Source: Loripinus fragilis
Lineage: Eukaryota; Mollusca; Bivalvia; Lucinida; Lucinidae
Direction: 5' to 3'
Assembly: GCA_964019695.1 (NCBI GenBank)
Contig: OZ026522.1
Coordinates: 72,447,601 to 72,511,600, forward strand
Length of the DNA: 64,000 bases
Shown: positions 50,901-61,284 of the stretch, piece after piece
How the letters are laid out: every line of letters begins with the position of its first letter
How positions within the stretch are numbered: position 1 is the stretch's first letter
The notes under the pieces: model-generated
Databases searched by the model: none
Seen by the model: the letters and a program-made list of their open reading frames with translations, nothing else
Told to the model about the DNA's origin: nothing
Program-made: the position numbers and the translations under genes

Positions 50901-53900
50901 GTAGAGCCTGACCAGACTGCTTCTCCAGGAGTAGTCTGATATGGATCTGTGCTGTTTGTTAAGGCCTTTTTGGCAAAGTTTGAAATTTAAGAACATCTAC
51001 TGTACCCAAATAGATATAAAGATGTGCATTTTAACCTTTATTTCAAAGCCAATTAGTTAATACAATGATGCATGTATTAAGTATCTTAATACAATATGTA
51101 GTATGGTGTTACAGTTTGTTTTGACATAAATAACAGAAACAATGCTCCCTTGTCTGTTGATTAAGAATTTAAATAATGGTTGACAATCCCAAATATGGAC
51201 TTATAATGAGAAAACCTTTTGCTTGTGTGAATAACAAAGGCCAAGATCAGCCTGAGTGAGCTGTGCAGGCTATTATATGGGTTGGTTATTTGCTGCTTTC
51301 TTAAATAAGCTAACAGCTACACTTGTTATGACCATAATTAAAAGATTCTAATCAAACATGATTATTTCACTAACTTGTAAATTGAAATAACGCGGTGAAT
51401 TAAAATTGATAAACTACTAGTGGTTTATAGATTTTGGTAATGTTACATATATATGGCAAGATCTTAGTGTTTTCGCGCAAACCCTTCCCCCATCTCCCAA
51501 AAAATGTGATTTCAAAGTTGTTTTAGTCATGCAAAACAGCGATATCCCTTTTCCCGAGCTCACTTAATTAATTCAATAAAATATGAGTACTCATTATAGA
51601 TCCTCTAACACTTAAGCTACACAAATCAGTATGTACCTTTCGACTGAAAAAAGTCCTAACATTATATTTTTTCACAATTGTTTTAGCTTCAATTTGAATT
51701 TGTATTAAGAAAAGTTTGCACCATATTTCTATTAAACCAAAAAACAATTGAACATCCCAAATTGTTTACAGATCCAGTGCATGCATTTATTAAGACAAAA
51801 TATAAATGGTTGTTGTATATAAATAAACATTTATTTCATTTCAAAGTGTGATTACAAACTCGATAATCAATTCATTTTAATTGAATTTTATCTTAAGTAT
51901 TTCAACATTTATGGCTCTTATCTTTAAGCATCTCATATCTAATTTAATATCATTAACATAAAATAGGTTTTCAAATAATTGAACACAATTTATACTTTAA
52001 ATCCGGTTTAAGAAACATATCAATAGACAAGATGGGTATATATCCATACTACCAGTCATCTTATATCAGGCCTTCAGATAAGAGTGTGTATTAAAAAATG
52101 ATTTTCTTATTTCTCAACCAAAACATATGTTGTGGGTACTAAAAAGAACCCAAAACAAATGTTAATACTCACAATTTTAGGCAGATTGGTTTGCCTATCT
52201 GTTCCTATGTTTAATATATCCATAAACACATATTGTGGTGTTTTATTTTCTCGAGCCTGATTTGGGGCCAAATAGCGGCCCTTCCCAATTCAATAATGAG
52301 CAAAAACTTCCCAAAATGGTGTAAATAATTCCCAATTTCTTAGTTCTACATTTTGGAGAAAATTTCATGAAAATATGATAAAAAAAAATACCAAAGTTAC
52401 AGATGCATGAAAATTTGCATAAAAATGTGAATGAAAACATGTTTTCATTCACATTTTATGCACTTTTTCATGAGTTTTTATGATGGGCAATTAAAGCAAC
52501 AAATATGTTTCAGCTTTACACTGTTAATTCCTTATATGGTTTTTATTCCATTTAAAATGGCAGACCAGCTCTAGTTTTCCCAATTTGATGGCCCAAATAC
52601 TTTTTTCCCAAATTCAATAGGCCCCTGGTCTATAAAATTGATAAACCCATCATTATCTAAAGTTATGCAAAAAACAAGTACAATTGTTTTAGAAAATCCA
52701 TTACAGCTGTGATGTAATCATTTAAGGCTTCATTCACACTGGCAAACTAATCTAGATTTTATTTAAAATTTTTCATGCTCGGATCCAGAAAAATTCTGTC
52801 AGGGGGTCCTGATAACTTTTTTTTAGTCCTCAACGTCAATCACAGAGGGCCTTACCGACCTCCCTCCAGAAGCAATTTCTCAAGGGGGTCCATACCAGAA
52901 TTTCTAAGGAAACCTATAGCCACTTGTAATTTTTCAGCAGGGGGGGGGGGGGGGGGTCCAAACCCTGTCCCCCCCTCTGGATCCGCCCATGTTATTGGCT
53001 CACACAAGTTAACAAATGAATCTATATTAACTTGATAGATCTATATATAAGCCGCAACATAAGATTTTCAACAATGTGATATGTGCAACCAGCAAAGCCT
53101 CAGATCAGCCTGAGCATACACGCAGTTTGATCAGAGCCTTTGCTAGTCGCTTGAATATTCTATGACTCTTAGGCTACTGACCGAACATCATTTGGAGTTT
53201 CCAGGCTTAAAAAAAGAATGCACTGGCTCATCTGTGTCTACACTTGTCAAAATGCCACATTGTTGGAAATCACATGTCATGGCTCATATTTAGTGTGTAC
53301 AGTGCAGTCCTATTATAGCTCTTTTGGGCGGTGTTATAAGGGAACCGTTTTATAAAGGGATAATTTTACCAAAGGAAATACCAGCTGTGACATGTGCTTT
53401 CCAAAAATGTGGCATTTTGACAAGTCTAGACTCAGACGAGCCTGTGCAACCTCTTCTTAAGCTTAGAAACTACAAATGATGTTTGGTCAGTAGCTTAACT
53501 CTCATAGAATAGTCAAGCGACTAAAAAAAACTCTGATCAGACTGCGCCTATACGCAGGCTGATGTGAGGCTTTGCTGGTCGCACACATAACATTGTTGGA
53601 AATCTCATGTTGCGGCTCATATAGGAAAATAACCATTTCTATGATAGCTAACCCTGCTATATATTCTAGCTAGTCCCTGCAGCTGAGCAGGCTGGATTAA
53701 GCTTTATCTGGTCGCAAACGCTGAAGGCAGGTTTTCTCGCTTCGAAGCATACAATGACTTTGTATATCCTTAAGGCAATAGGTATAACTAATCTAGATTA
53801 AGGTGCTAGTGTGAAAATACCCAATTAAAACACTTTTAACGTCAATTTATAATATTTTTCTTTGTTTCCATCAAACTTCAGATTATTTGCCAAGTTAACA

Positions 53901-56900
53901 ATACACGAGTAAATAGCAATACTCACCTAGCACATTAATTCCATTGCCTAACTTTAGGCTGCGCAGTTCCACTTCCTCCTTATACTCAACAACAGTCTTC
54001 GTCAGATTGGTAACGTAGGTTGGAGCCAGGGTCCCATTAGTTCCATTACTATTGTTGTACACAGCCTCGGTAACGTTGATATATTCAAATCTTTTCTTGG
54101 TTACATTCACAGTTTCGTAGTTCGTCTTCACATGGCTAAACATTGCCTGAGCTAGGTTCTCAGGGAAGATGTTTCTAAAAATAGCCAGTACATGAAAGGT
54201 TTGGTTATTATCACATTTACAAAGTCTCAGACGACATTAGCAGTCACAAAGTATGAATGTAGATTAAGACTCAGACTCAAGTTTTGACCTTTATTCCAGT
54301 GGCAGATCCAGAGGGGGTTTGGGGGGGGGTTCACTCAAACCCCTCTTTGTGACAAAATTATTTCATTTTTATGGATAGGAAAATATTTAAAAAAATCTGG
54401 AAAAAATAATTAATAATCATATAGAATTAACAAATTGAACCAAGTGGCAGATCCAGAGGGGGTTCGCTTGAGCCCCGCTCTCTATACCCTATTTTTAAAT
54501 GTCCTATGAAAATGAAATAATTTGGTCTCATTGAGACCAAACTATTTCATTTTCATAGCATATTTCAGAAAAATGAGATAAAATCAGTAAAGCAACCCCC
54601 CCCCCTTCCTGCCACATTTATACATATGAACCCCCTTTCCAGAAATCATGGATCCGGCCCTGTAGCCCAGTTAGATACGTCAGCATGGGCGTTTATAGGA
54701 GACTTTTGCACATTATGATTAATAATGCAATAAGTACCAGAATTGTATGCACTGGCACAAATCAATGTGCAGTCTATTTATGTTAACTCTAGGAGACCAG
54801 GCCCCAAGGTTATAAAACCTTTTCATACTCAACTCAGCTGAGCAAGAAATTTATTCTGCTCATAAATGTTAAAATGCCAACAATTGTTGGCATTTTAACA
54901 TTTATCAGCATGATATATACAACATCTGAGAGATTTAAAGCAAGATACTTTTTTATTTGTTGGTCGGTATTTCAGTTTTTATGAGCAGTTGGAATTTCAT
55001 GCTCAGTTGAGTTGAGCATGTAAAAAGTTTTATAACCTCGGGGCCAATGTTGTCATTTTGAGCTTGGGCTTATGTAGGCTGCTGTCTCTGTTCTAAGGCC
55101 CTGGTTCGGTTTTGTTTATTCATTGTTTATTGTTGCTCCCATTGTTTGTGTAGGCTTTATGTTTGGTCTTGCTTTGTAAATAAATGCAGTACTTAGTGTC
55201 CTTTCTACATTTTCAATCATGAGAGCTGGTTGCTTCACTTTAAACTACTGTCGTAAGACATTAGTGTTTTGTGTCTCTTCCTCACAGCATGGGGTTGGTA
55301 TGTGATTGTGGCATTTCCAGGTCATATTCACTTTTTTCAGTACAGAAGACCTGTGTAAAACAGCCACTCTCAAAAGACCGAAAATTGGTTTTCAAGACCA
55401 ATTATCGCTTAATGCAGGTCAAAAGTATTGCAGAATGCTCCACTTGGAGCATTCTGCAATGCTCCACTTGGAGCATTCTGCAATACTTTTGACCTTCATT
55501 AAGCTACCGTTTGTCATTAAGATCTTTGTTTTGTCTATTTTTGAGTGACCGTTTTACACAGGTTTAATTTTATTTTGTCAAGCTGGATGAAGGGCGTCAT
55601 CAGTTTCAACGATATGAGAACAATGGCGTAGCCAGAACTTTGGAAAAGTTACGCACATCAAAGGGAGACTACTGTATCAGCAATGATTCTCTACAATTAC
55701 GTCTCTTTTCAAAATGGGAACTTCTCTTAAAGGAAAGAATAGGCTCCAATTTGCTCCCAGAGAGAGCAAATTCTTTCCTTTAAGAGCAGTTCCTTAAGGT
55801 ATGGAAAATCACTTTTACCACATTAGGTGAGCTCCCTTGAGAGTTACAATTTTTGTTACGCACGTGCGTATACTGCATAATGGGAGCTATGCCAATGGAG
55901 AAAATAACTATTATTACCTAATGAGGTCGAGGAATGCATCTATTGATGTAATTTTTGAAGCTTTGGTACCAACGAGCAGCTCATCCTTCAAGAGATTATT
56001 TCCAGGATGTATGGACACGACAAGAACTATGCCCACAATGATAGCAGCGAAGGTGGTAGCGAAGTAATAGATCAGTGTACGTAGTCCCATCTTCCCACTT
56101 GCATTGGCATCAAGAGAGGAAACACCTGCAAAAAAGCACAGTTTATATGAGCCATCTCCCATGAAAAAAAAGTTTTCATCAGGGTGTGCACTGTTTGCTT
56201 AGGGAAAAACAATCTTCTGGGCCTGCAATGTTTGCAGGTACCTAGTTTTTGAAATTTAAATCATCTATAGTATGCAATGCTATGCTTTTAATAGAGCATC
56301 TAAAGTTGCAATGCCATGCTTTTAAATCTTACAATATCCATGTGCAGTGTTGTTGTTGTGTTGGGGTAAACCAGTGAACTTCTCCAACGATCAAACATCA
56401 TGACAGTCAGTTATCTTATCAAACTAATCCAGGATCACTTTGAGAGTATTCATAACTTTGTCAGTAGCTGACAGCTGCCATTCTTGAATCAGAGGTAGGA
56501 AGAGAATATATCTCTATGAAAGTAGTATGGCCTGTTAGGGATTCAAACTCAGGAACCCACCAACTACATGTATTGCAGTCCATAGAAGTCAGCTTACCAA
56601 TCAGTCTGACAAGCAACTTAGCTACCCAGACCCATTGTGTGAAGTATGCATATTGATATCTACTAGACAAAAACAAAAAGAAGTCCCCCACTTCCCCACC
56701 CACAGAAACCGTTTATAACTTTTATCTTTAAAACATTTACACATGGGTAATTTTGCATAATTTTTATTGGCTGTCAATTTTTTCTCTCAAAGTGAAAAAA
56801 AATCCATAAAAATATTATCTGAGTGTCAATTTTATATTAAACATCTTGGATCCAGAGCAGGTACAACATTTTGTTGGGTGATACATTGTTGGGCCTAAAT

Positions 56901-57165
56901 TGGGCCCTAACTGTTTGCAAAGATCATCAGCAGGCAAAAAGTTAAAGCCTGTGGAATGATACATACCAACAATGAGACTGGAGACAATGAGTGGTAGAAT
57001 CAACATCTTGAGGGCTCTCATAAGTATTTCTCCCGGGAAAGCTATAAGCATTATGGCGTCAGGTGACGGTTCAGCGTGGCGCAACACAAAGCCCATCAGA
57101 ACACCTAGCACCACCCCTGCGATTGTCAATAGTAACAACAGATTCTCTCGGCACCATGACAAAAT
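32788..57165 (-). CDS. SLC1A: Excitatory amino acid transporter (SLC1 family), partial at the N-terminus
   Basis: This is a plasma-membrane transporter that takes up glutamate/aspartate with Na+ and H+ in exchange for K+. The eight exons are 57165-56967, 56125-55918, 54174-53927, 45707-45581, 42933-42700, 40922-40728, 34633-34499 and 32992-32788. All have AG and GT borders and together give 1,551 nt, 516 codons plus stop, in one frame (intron phases 1,2,1,2,2,2,2). Diagnostic parts: a serine-rich HP1 tip ([10 protein letters not shown]), TM7 [12 protein letters not shown] with the glutamate that marks EAATs rather than ASCTs, HP2 (IPSAGLVTM), and TM8 D-R-L-R-T-x-x-N-x-x-GD ligand and sodium residues. 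EAATs are usually 500-570 residues, so 30-60 N-terminal residues are missing. The exon at 57165 begins in phase 0 and lacks an ATG, so an upstream exon exists, unseen or beyond the window. The paralogue is not resolved. Confidence 0.95.
32993..34498 (-). other. EAAT intron with palindromic MITE and short repeats
   Basis: A ~244-bp element at 33034-33277 has inverted ends tatgggcc/ggcccata (second copy at 40373-40615). A GCAAACAG-type hairpin lies near 33310-33360. From 33480 to 34200 there are about four degenerate units with ccgacaggtggtggtcat. No gene. Confidence 0.6.
34499..34633 (-). CDS. SLC1A: EAAT exon: HP2 and start of TM8
   Basis: Residues 404-448. Contains [18 protein letters not shown] and [14 protein letters not shown], the HP2 gate that closes over the substrate, then [11 protein letters not shown] leading into TM8. 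Borders are tttcag and gtaagt. Confidence 0.95.
34770..36955 (-). repeat. Pearl-like array: ~165-175 bp degenerate tandem units with (GGAC)n end
   Basis: About nine units carry aaactcatccaagctttta, agaatgaagaagatcca and agctagagtggtcaca. The array ends in ggacggacggacacac near 36530 and a gcttcggctctggtgagc-like hairpin end. The last ~300 bp, including the tail, is duplicated at 36660-36955. Read on the minus strand the order is hairpin, (GTCC)n, tandem core. Confidence 0.75.
37065..38063 (+). mobile_element. Helitron-like non-autonomous element with (CGTC)n and ~300-bp tandem core
   Basis: The left end is a|tccccacgc, with a hairpin acgcttttttaaaaaagcgt and a cgtccgtccgtccgtc tract. About 2.7 units of ~300 bp follow, each with ccccctggggccctgggg and ttaaaccaaactttgtgt. 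The right end has a perfect 16-bp palindrome (38036-38051) about 9 bases before ctag|t. A 5' TC, a 3' hairpin plus CTAG, and insertion between A and T are Helitron hallmarks. No Rep/helicase is encoded. Confidence 0.75.
39715..40241. mobile_element. TIR element with TA target duplication
   Basis: 39711-39727 and 40229-40245 are perfect inverted repeats (attagattctcaagcac and complement). The element proper is gattctcaagcac...gtgcttgagaatc with TA on each side, as for Tc1/mariner-like insertions. Inside are a poly(A) run (about 39773-39794) and open frames on both strands (for example minus 39914-40225, plus 39918-40142) that I do not recognise. Confidence 0.75.
40373..40615. mobile_element. 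Palindromic MITE, TATGGGCCTTGTTGCGA family, copy 2
   Basis: Ends tatgggccttgttgcga and tcgcgatgaggccca are inverted repeats. The interior shares gcgcagtctgatcagcgcctttg and aagtaccatatctaagctt-type blocks with 33034-33277, in the opposite order of strands. Confidence 0.75.
40728..40922 (-). CDS. SLC1A: EAAT exon: HP1 tip and TM7
   Basis: Residues 339-403. Contains [39 protein letters not shown] and IAQMNG. The NMDGT motif helps bind sodium and substrate, and the glutamate after TALY is the proton/potassium-coupling residue of EAATs. Borders are tttgcag and caggtaag. Confidence 0.97.
40960..41248 (+). pseudogene. LINE C-terminal fragment, jockey/RTE-like
   Basis: The frame contains [47 protein letters not shown] and [10 protein letters not shown], the common tail of a bivalve LINE family. 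Only the tail survives, in an EAAT intron on the opposite strand to the host gene. Confidence 0.65.
41496..41703. mobile_element. Palindromic MITE, ACAGTAAAACCT family, copy 2
   Basis: Ends acagtaaaacctgtgtaaaa and caagttttactgt, with the central hairpin around gcagaatgctgc/gcattctgc. Confidence 0.85.
42255..42530. repeat. Interspersed repeat, inverted relative to 60085-60360
   Basis: Shares taccacacctgacc, gggaaagtgacaaactcac, gagagccaagaggtc and ccacaaaagaagtac with the reverse complement of 60085-60360. No coding sense. Confidence 0.75.
42700..42933 (-). CDS. SLC1A: EAAT exon: TM5 end, TM6 and start of HP1
   Basis: Residues 261-338. Contains [15 protein letters not shown], a TM6 segment [19 protein letters not shown] and [13 protein letters not shown] leading into the HP1 serines. 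Borders are gatttcag and gtaaga. Confidence 0.97.
42934..45580 (-). other. EAAT intron; hairpins and degraded repeats
   Basis: A GCAAACAG-type hairpin lies at 43002-43064 and a gaaccatctcattgagatgg hairpin at about 43465-43560. A G-rich stretch (about 45170-45215) belongs to a degraded copy of the element at 52774-52991. Nothing recognised in 43570-45070. Confidence 0.55.
45581..45707 (-). CDS. SLC1A: EAAT exon: TM4c and TM5
   Basis: Residues 219-260. Contains [32 protein letters not shown] and LIILVM, the end of the scaffold domain. Borders are ttcacag and gtacgt. Too short to stand out as an ORF, it was found from homology and frame. Confidence 0.95.
45708..53926 (-). other. Large EAAT intron with hairpin MITEs
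   Basis: Contents: palindromic copies with aaaatggagca/tgctccatttt at about 45895-46107 and 49868-50092; a gaaccgtctt...gagacggttc hairpin at about 48765-48870 and a deleted copy at 52100-52165; a GCAAACAG-type hairpin at 50885-50960; ttggggccaaata repeats at 47305-47400 and 52250-52330; the MITE at 52774-52991. Two ~240-bp repeats at 53056-53290 and 53385-53635 lie in opposite orientations. 46280-47300 and 47700-48400 hold nothing recognisable. No exon found. Confidence 0.55.
52774..52991. mobile_element. MITE with GGATCC ends, second copy
   Basis: Inverted ends are catgctcggatccaga and tctggatccgcccatg. It contains an 18-19-base G run near 52938-52956. Same family as 161-430. Confidence 0.7.
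53927..54174 (-). CDS. SLC1A: EAAT exon: extracellular glycosylated loop and TM4 part
   Basis: Residues 136-218. Opens with [13 protein letters not shown], a strongly conserved EAAT block, then a loop with six N-glycosylation sequons (NVT twice, NNS, NGT twice, NLT), and ends [11 protein letters not shown]. The loop between TM4b and TM4c is the usual glycosylated part of animal EAATs. Borders are tttttag and ggtgagt. Confidence 0.97.
54801..55045. mobile_element. MITE with GGCCCC(A)AGGTTATAAAAC ends
   Basis: About 45-bp inverted ends: ggccccaaggttataaaacc ... and its counterpart ending ataacctcggggcc. They carry inner caactcagctgagca and tgctcagttgagttgagca blocks. The centre has a tgccaacaattgttggca palindrome. 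Confidence 0.85.
55338..55568. mobile_element. Palindromic MITE, ACAGTAAAACCT family, copy 3
   Basis: Same layout as 28419-28635. The ends are more degraded and the central hairpin unit (ctccacttggagcattctgcaatg-type) is duplicated in tandem. Confidence 0.8.
55918..56125 (-). CDS. SLC1A: EAAT exon: TM2 end and TM3
   Basis: Residues 67-135. Contains [14 protein letters not shown], then a TM3 segment [19 protein letters not shown] and VVSIHPGNN. One extra NAS sequon is present, probably not glycosylated given its position. Borders are ttgcag and aggtaat. Confidence 0.96.
56126..56966 (-). other. First recognised EAAT intron
   Basis: Contains half of a GCAAACAG-type repeat (about 56840-56945) and otherwise unrecognised sequence. 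No extra exon seen. Confidence 0.5.
56967..57165 (-). CDS. SLC1A: EAAT first recognised exon: TM1 and start of TM2
   Basis: Residues 1-66 of the visible protein. Contains [53 protein letters not shown] and SLIVG, the conserved TM1-TM2 block. The acceptor is catttcag, so the exon is internal and the true start codon lies further upstream in an exon I could not identify. Donor ggtatgt. Confidence 0.97.
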
Positions 57166-58882
57166 CTGAAATGAAAATCATAAATTTACCACACATACCA
57201 TATTCAACATAATAAATGCACATGCTCCTATAAGAACACACTGAAAACTTAATGGGTTGCACAGGTTTAGATAAACAAAAATTTTCAGCGTAAAAATGTA
57301 AATATTTTCTTACCCATCAGTTTAAACATATGTTCAGGGTAATCAAAAGAACCGTCTCATTGAGACGGTTCTTTTGAGTACCCACAACATATGTTTTGGT
57401 TGAGAAATAAGAAAATTAAATTTTCATTACACACTCTGAACTAAAGTCCTGGGTTGTTTATTCTATATGCACTTCTGATTTCAAGACAATCCACTTCATG
57501 CCATTTCATGATATATGTAGAATCATATAGATCTATAATGTGGGGATAAATGAACAGTGTAGATCCTGATCAGCTGGCTTCATCAGAAGCCAGCTGATCT
57601 GGATCTACATAGTTTTCAAAAGAAAGCATTGAGTTTTATTTGTTTGATTTGATTCTTTACTTCCCAGTCAACAATTTTTCAGTTATGTCGGGACGGGTCT
57701 TCCTGAGTTGAACCAGTACTGAGCATAGATTGATGTGTCTTGCTAAAGAGAGAGAGCATATAGTTTTTATAATGTTATTATTACGTCCGATACAGTACTA
57801 TCCAGTAAATTAGGTAAAAGTTGGCATATGTGCACATCAAAGACTCAAATCAGATTGCGCATCTGTACAGTCTTGTCAGAGTCTACGATTTGCATTCTAT
57901 GGGTTAGCAAGGGCTCAATCAAAGCTTCTGCCTGAAAACTAAGACTCTGATCAGACTGTGTGGGTATGCAGACTGATTTGAATCTTTGTTTTACGCACAT
58001 GCCAACTTGTACCTTATGCTGGATACCGGCTCATTTAAACTCCGTCTTTCAAACTGTACTATAACTAGTACTGTACTAAATTATTACCCTACAAATTCAG
58101 GCAATCTACACTCACCCCCCATTTTGATCCTAAAAGAAGCCGATTCACAAATATTTATCACTAGCAGGCAAAGAGTTAAAAATTGTTCACTAGGTCATTT
58201 CATGACATCCATGCTTTAAAATATTTTATTTTGCAAAAAACAAAAATGTTAAAGGCAAAAAAATCCAGTTGAGGTATGTGTTTGTAATTTTTTGCCTTGT
58301 CTTATTGTTTTATATGCTGACAAGGTAATTAATTCACAGAAAGGAGCCAGATGATGCAATTACCTAACTTACCCTTACACACATTTCTGCCAACAAATGG
58401 CACATTATCATAAAGGTGCAGTCCCTTTATAACACACTTCATTATAACATCGATTTATATATAAAATGGTCATGATTAGGTTAAAAAAAAATCAACATCA
58501 AATTTTACAAAGAAATTTTAAGAAAATGACCATTTCCTATAATTTCTTTGTAAAATTTTGCATTAAAACAAGATCGACTTATAACACAGTCCATTCCTTA
58601 TGGGCCCCAAACATATAGCGCTATAAATGCCTGTACTGTATAAGCCTTAGTCACTCTTTAAAATGTGAATTTGCAGCTATCTAGTGTGGCTAGAGGTCTA
58701 TTAAATGCTTGGTCTGAACCTTTATCTACTTCTATACCTCAAAGCTCTGGTGAGCCTCGGTGTGCAGAATCTCAGCTCTAAGTCTATACTCTTTCTTTAA
58801 GGGAAGGGTCGTAACTAATGTTGTGATAACTTGTGACCCAACCCCATTGCTGTATCATATTTGGCAATAAAATATGTTCAAT
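57166..58882. other. Upstream of the recognised EAAT exons: hairpins and SINE remnant
   Basis: Contents: a gaaccgtctcattgagacgg hairpin at about 57310-57420, a GCAAACAG-type hairpin at about 57555-57612, and a SINE remnant (about 57641-57755) lacking its tRNA head. An imperfect palindrome with acaaagaaattttaagaa/taatttctttgtaaa lies at about 58500-58560. The missing EAAT 5' exon may lie here or further right, but no candidate is convincing. Confidence 0.5.
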
Positions 58883-60935
58883 TACGGAAGCGTTAAAGGG
58901 CCACCGTCAACGCAATAATTATTTCCAGTGTCGGCTTAAAATACTTGACAAGATGCGAAACATACGCTCTTCTTGAGACAAATATGTGAAAATAACGTAA
59001 ACCTTTTGATCGTATTGATAACAAAAAATTCGACATGATTAATAATTGCCATTTATCTACAAAAATCTTTTTGAAAAACCTAGAAATAACACCAAAGGTG
59101 TAAGATTATATGAATAAGCGGGAAATGTTATCTTTCTTGACAATTTCGTTTTGTTCTAAAGGTTGTACTTTTCTATTTATTAATAGGATTATGTGCATAA
59201 ACCAGGAGAGTCAGCAGTATTTCCGCTTTCTTTTTATACTAAAGAGTTGCAAGAAACTCGAAGAGGAACATGCTTGGCAATTTCCTATATTCTAAAAAAT
59301 AAATGGTTTCTCCTATTATGTGTTACACGACCCTTGGGTCTGTACTATAATCACTATGTGAGTCAGTCCGTCCGTCAGTCCGTCCGTGGGAATTAGTGAA
59401 AAGTATGCAAAAAGGTGACAATGTGTTGCCAAATCATTTTGGCCGGTTGTGTTCTTTTAGTGAAAATGCTCACTGAGTAACTCTTGAACCGCACAATATA
59501 TTTTGATCAAACTTTGTATACGTATACATAAGGTAAAAGTAATGAAGAAGGCAAAATCAGGAATCATTACAATCATATACCACACCTGACCCAGGACACC
59601 ATATGGAAAAGTTTCCCATATTGTGTGCTGGGTCAGGTGTGTTATTTGAGAATGTGACAACATCACATACAAGAGAGCCAAGAGGTCAGACCTTTCTCAA
59701 CAGGTGGCCACAAGGATGCAACATGTCAACATTCGTCTAACCACTGGCATGCGTAAGAACCTTTTTTCATGGACCTTGCTTTGCTGGGCATCAGTCCAGC
59801 CAGTTATGACCAGTTAGTGAAAATGCTCATAACTCTTGAACTACATGGTATAGTTTGATCAAATTGCAAACGTGTTTATTTAAACACTGTCCAGCCATTG
59901 GTATGCACAACTGTGACGAGGCTGCTGGGAAAATTTAAAACGTAGAAATATGCTGAAAATCACAATTTCTAATTTAAATGACAAAATATGCAAATCATGG
60001 GCGAAATCATCAATAAAAACAATATTTTAAAGACTTGGACAGACAGAATGGACAGACTCACACACAGTGTCTACTGCGCTGTTAAACCGGTTTAAGCCAT
60101 CCAGTAAAATATGTTACTGACCGTTCCAAGGCGGTACTTCTTTTGTGGATCTTTTATGTTTTTGTTCTGTCTTGTGTTTGCTATGTCTTTGTGCGCGTCT
60201 GTTTATATGTGCTTTGTGGTCACCTGCTGGGAAAGGGCTGACCTCTTGGCTCTCGTGTGTGGTGTCTACTGTGAGTTTGTCACTTTCCCATTGGTATCCT
60301 GGGTCAGGTGTGGTACTTGATTGTATCGATTCCTGATCTTTGCACCCGTACTTACTTTGGAAACGAAATTTTGTACGATACACAGGGTGTGTGATTGTGT
60401 CTGTGTGTGAGTCTGTCTGTCCATTCATTTTTTTCCACACATTTCTACTGGCACCAGATACTGATTAATCAACGTTTCCCATGGGTCGTGCACATTTAAG
60501 TCAGTTGAGTTGGTATTGTCGTCAGCAAAGATTTTTTTTTATATTTTATCTAATAAACATATTACAATTCTATAATCTCAACAAATATGTTTCGACTTAA
60601 AGGAACACTCTTCTCGGTTCTATACATAAATTATACAACTTGATAGATGTTTTTGTTCTTTTATAAAAAAGAAGTCGTAAAGAATGATAACTTTTCTTCC
60701 GTATCCATGTAATATTCTTTACTTAATATTCTATCTACGTTTCCAATAAATAATATTGAATTATACGCTAAACATCTTTTGTGTCGAGATATATTGTTAT
60801 CAATAAGACCAAAAAGTTTATGTTATTTTCACATATTTGTCTCGAGAAGAGCGTATGTTTCGCATCTTGTCAAGTATTTTAAGCCAACACTGGAGATAAT
60901 TTTTGCGTTGACGGTGGCCCTTTAACGCTTCCGTA
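58883..60935. mobile_element. 2.05-kb element with ~160-bp TIRs and TTCAAT target duplication
   Basis: 58883 onward (tacggaagcgttaaaggg) is repeated as reverse complement up to 60935. The similarity extends about 160 bases and includes gagacaaatatgtgaaaata. The hexamer ttcaat flanks both ends (58877-58882 and 60936-60941). Inside are a (GTCC)n-bearing repeat near 59340-59400 and the repeat at 60085-60360. No transposase frame is recognisable. Confidence 0.85.
60085..60360. repeat. Interspersed repeat, inverted relative to 42255-42530
   Basis: Reverse-complement similarity to 42255-42530 runs for roughly 275 bp. It lies within the long-TIR element. Confidence 0.75.
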
Positions 60936-61137
60936 TTCAATGCAAGTGAAAATTGATCTGTTATTGAAGTGAAAACTTGCAGAAGCAGTATCAGCAGATG
61001 ACGTTTTCAGCTGCATTTTTGACAGGCAGTTAAAGTGTTAAACATGCATGTGCATTCTAGAGATTTTTATCAATTTGGACAAGTCTTCAAAGTTAAAATG
61101 AAAAAGTCAATAAGCAATGCTTATTAGATTAGATTAC

Positions 61138-61185
<48 letters not shown>
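61138..61185. repeat. (CA)n microsatellite
   Basis: A nearly uninterrupted CA tract of about 45 bp. The minus-strand Val-Cys frame across it is an artefact. Confidence 0.95.
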
Positions 61186-61284
61186 GTAAGTGTCAGTGAA
61201 AAACTTGGCAAGTTATAGTTCAAAGCAGCAGAACTTAGTTTTGAAAAGAATATTTCAGTAGAATCTGTGAAATCAAAAATTATA

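Larger units (their letters stand above)
54175..55917 (-). other. EAAT intron with several MITEs
   Basis: Two ggcagatccagaggg-ended fragments lie at 54297-54660, with a taatttggtctcattgagaccaaa-type hairpin between them. Other contents: the element at 54801-55045, a MITE at 55338-55568, and a hairpin with tcttaaaggaaagaat at about 55710-55795. Confidence 0.6.

Noticed and set aside
52938..52956. Run of about 18-19 G as a quadruplex regulator
   Set aside because: It lies inside a decayed MITE and may be a sequencing or assembly slip. No regulatory context is visible.
58650..58860. Candidate EAAT 5' exon
   Set aside because: No minus-strand frame with an ATG, suitable N-terminal sequence and a phase-0 donor could be defended.
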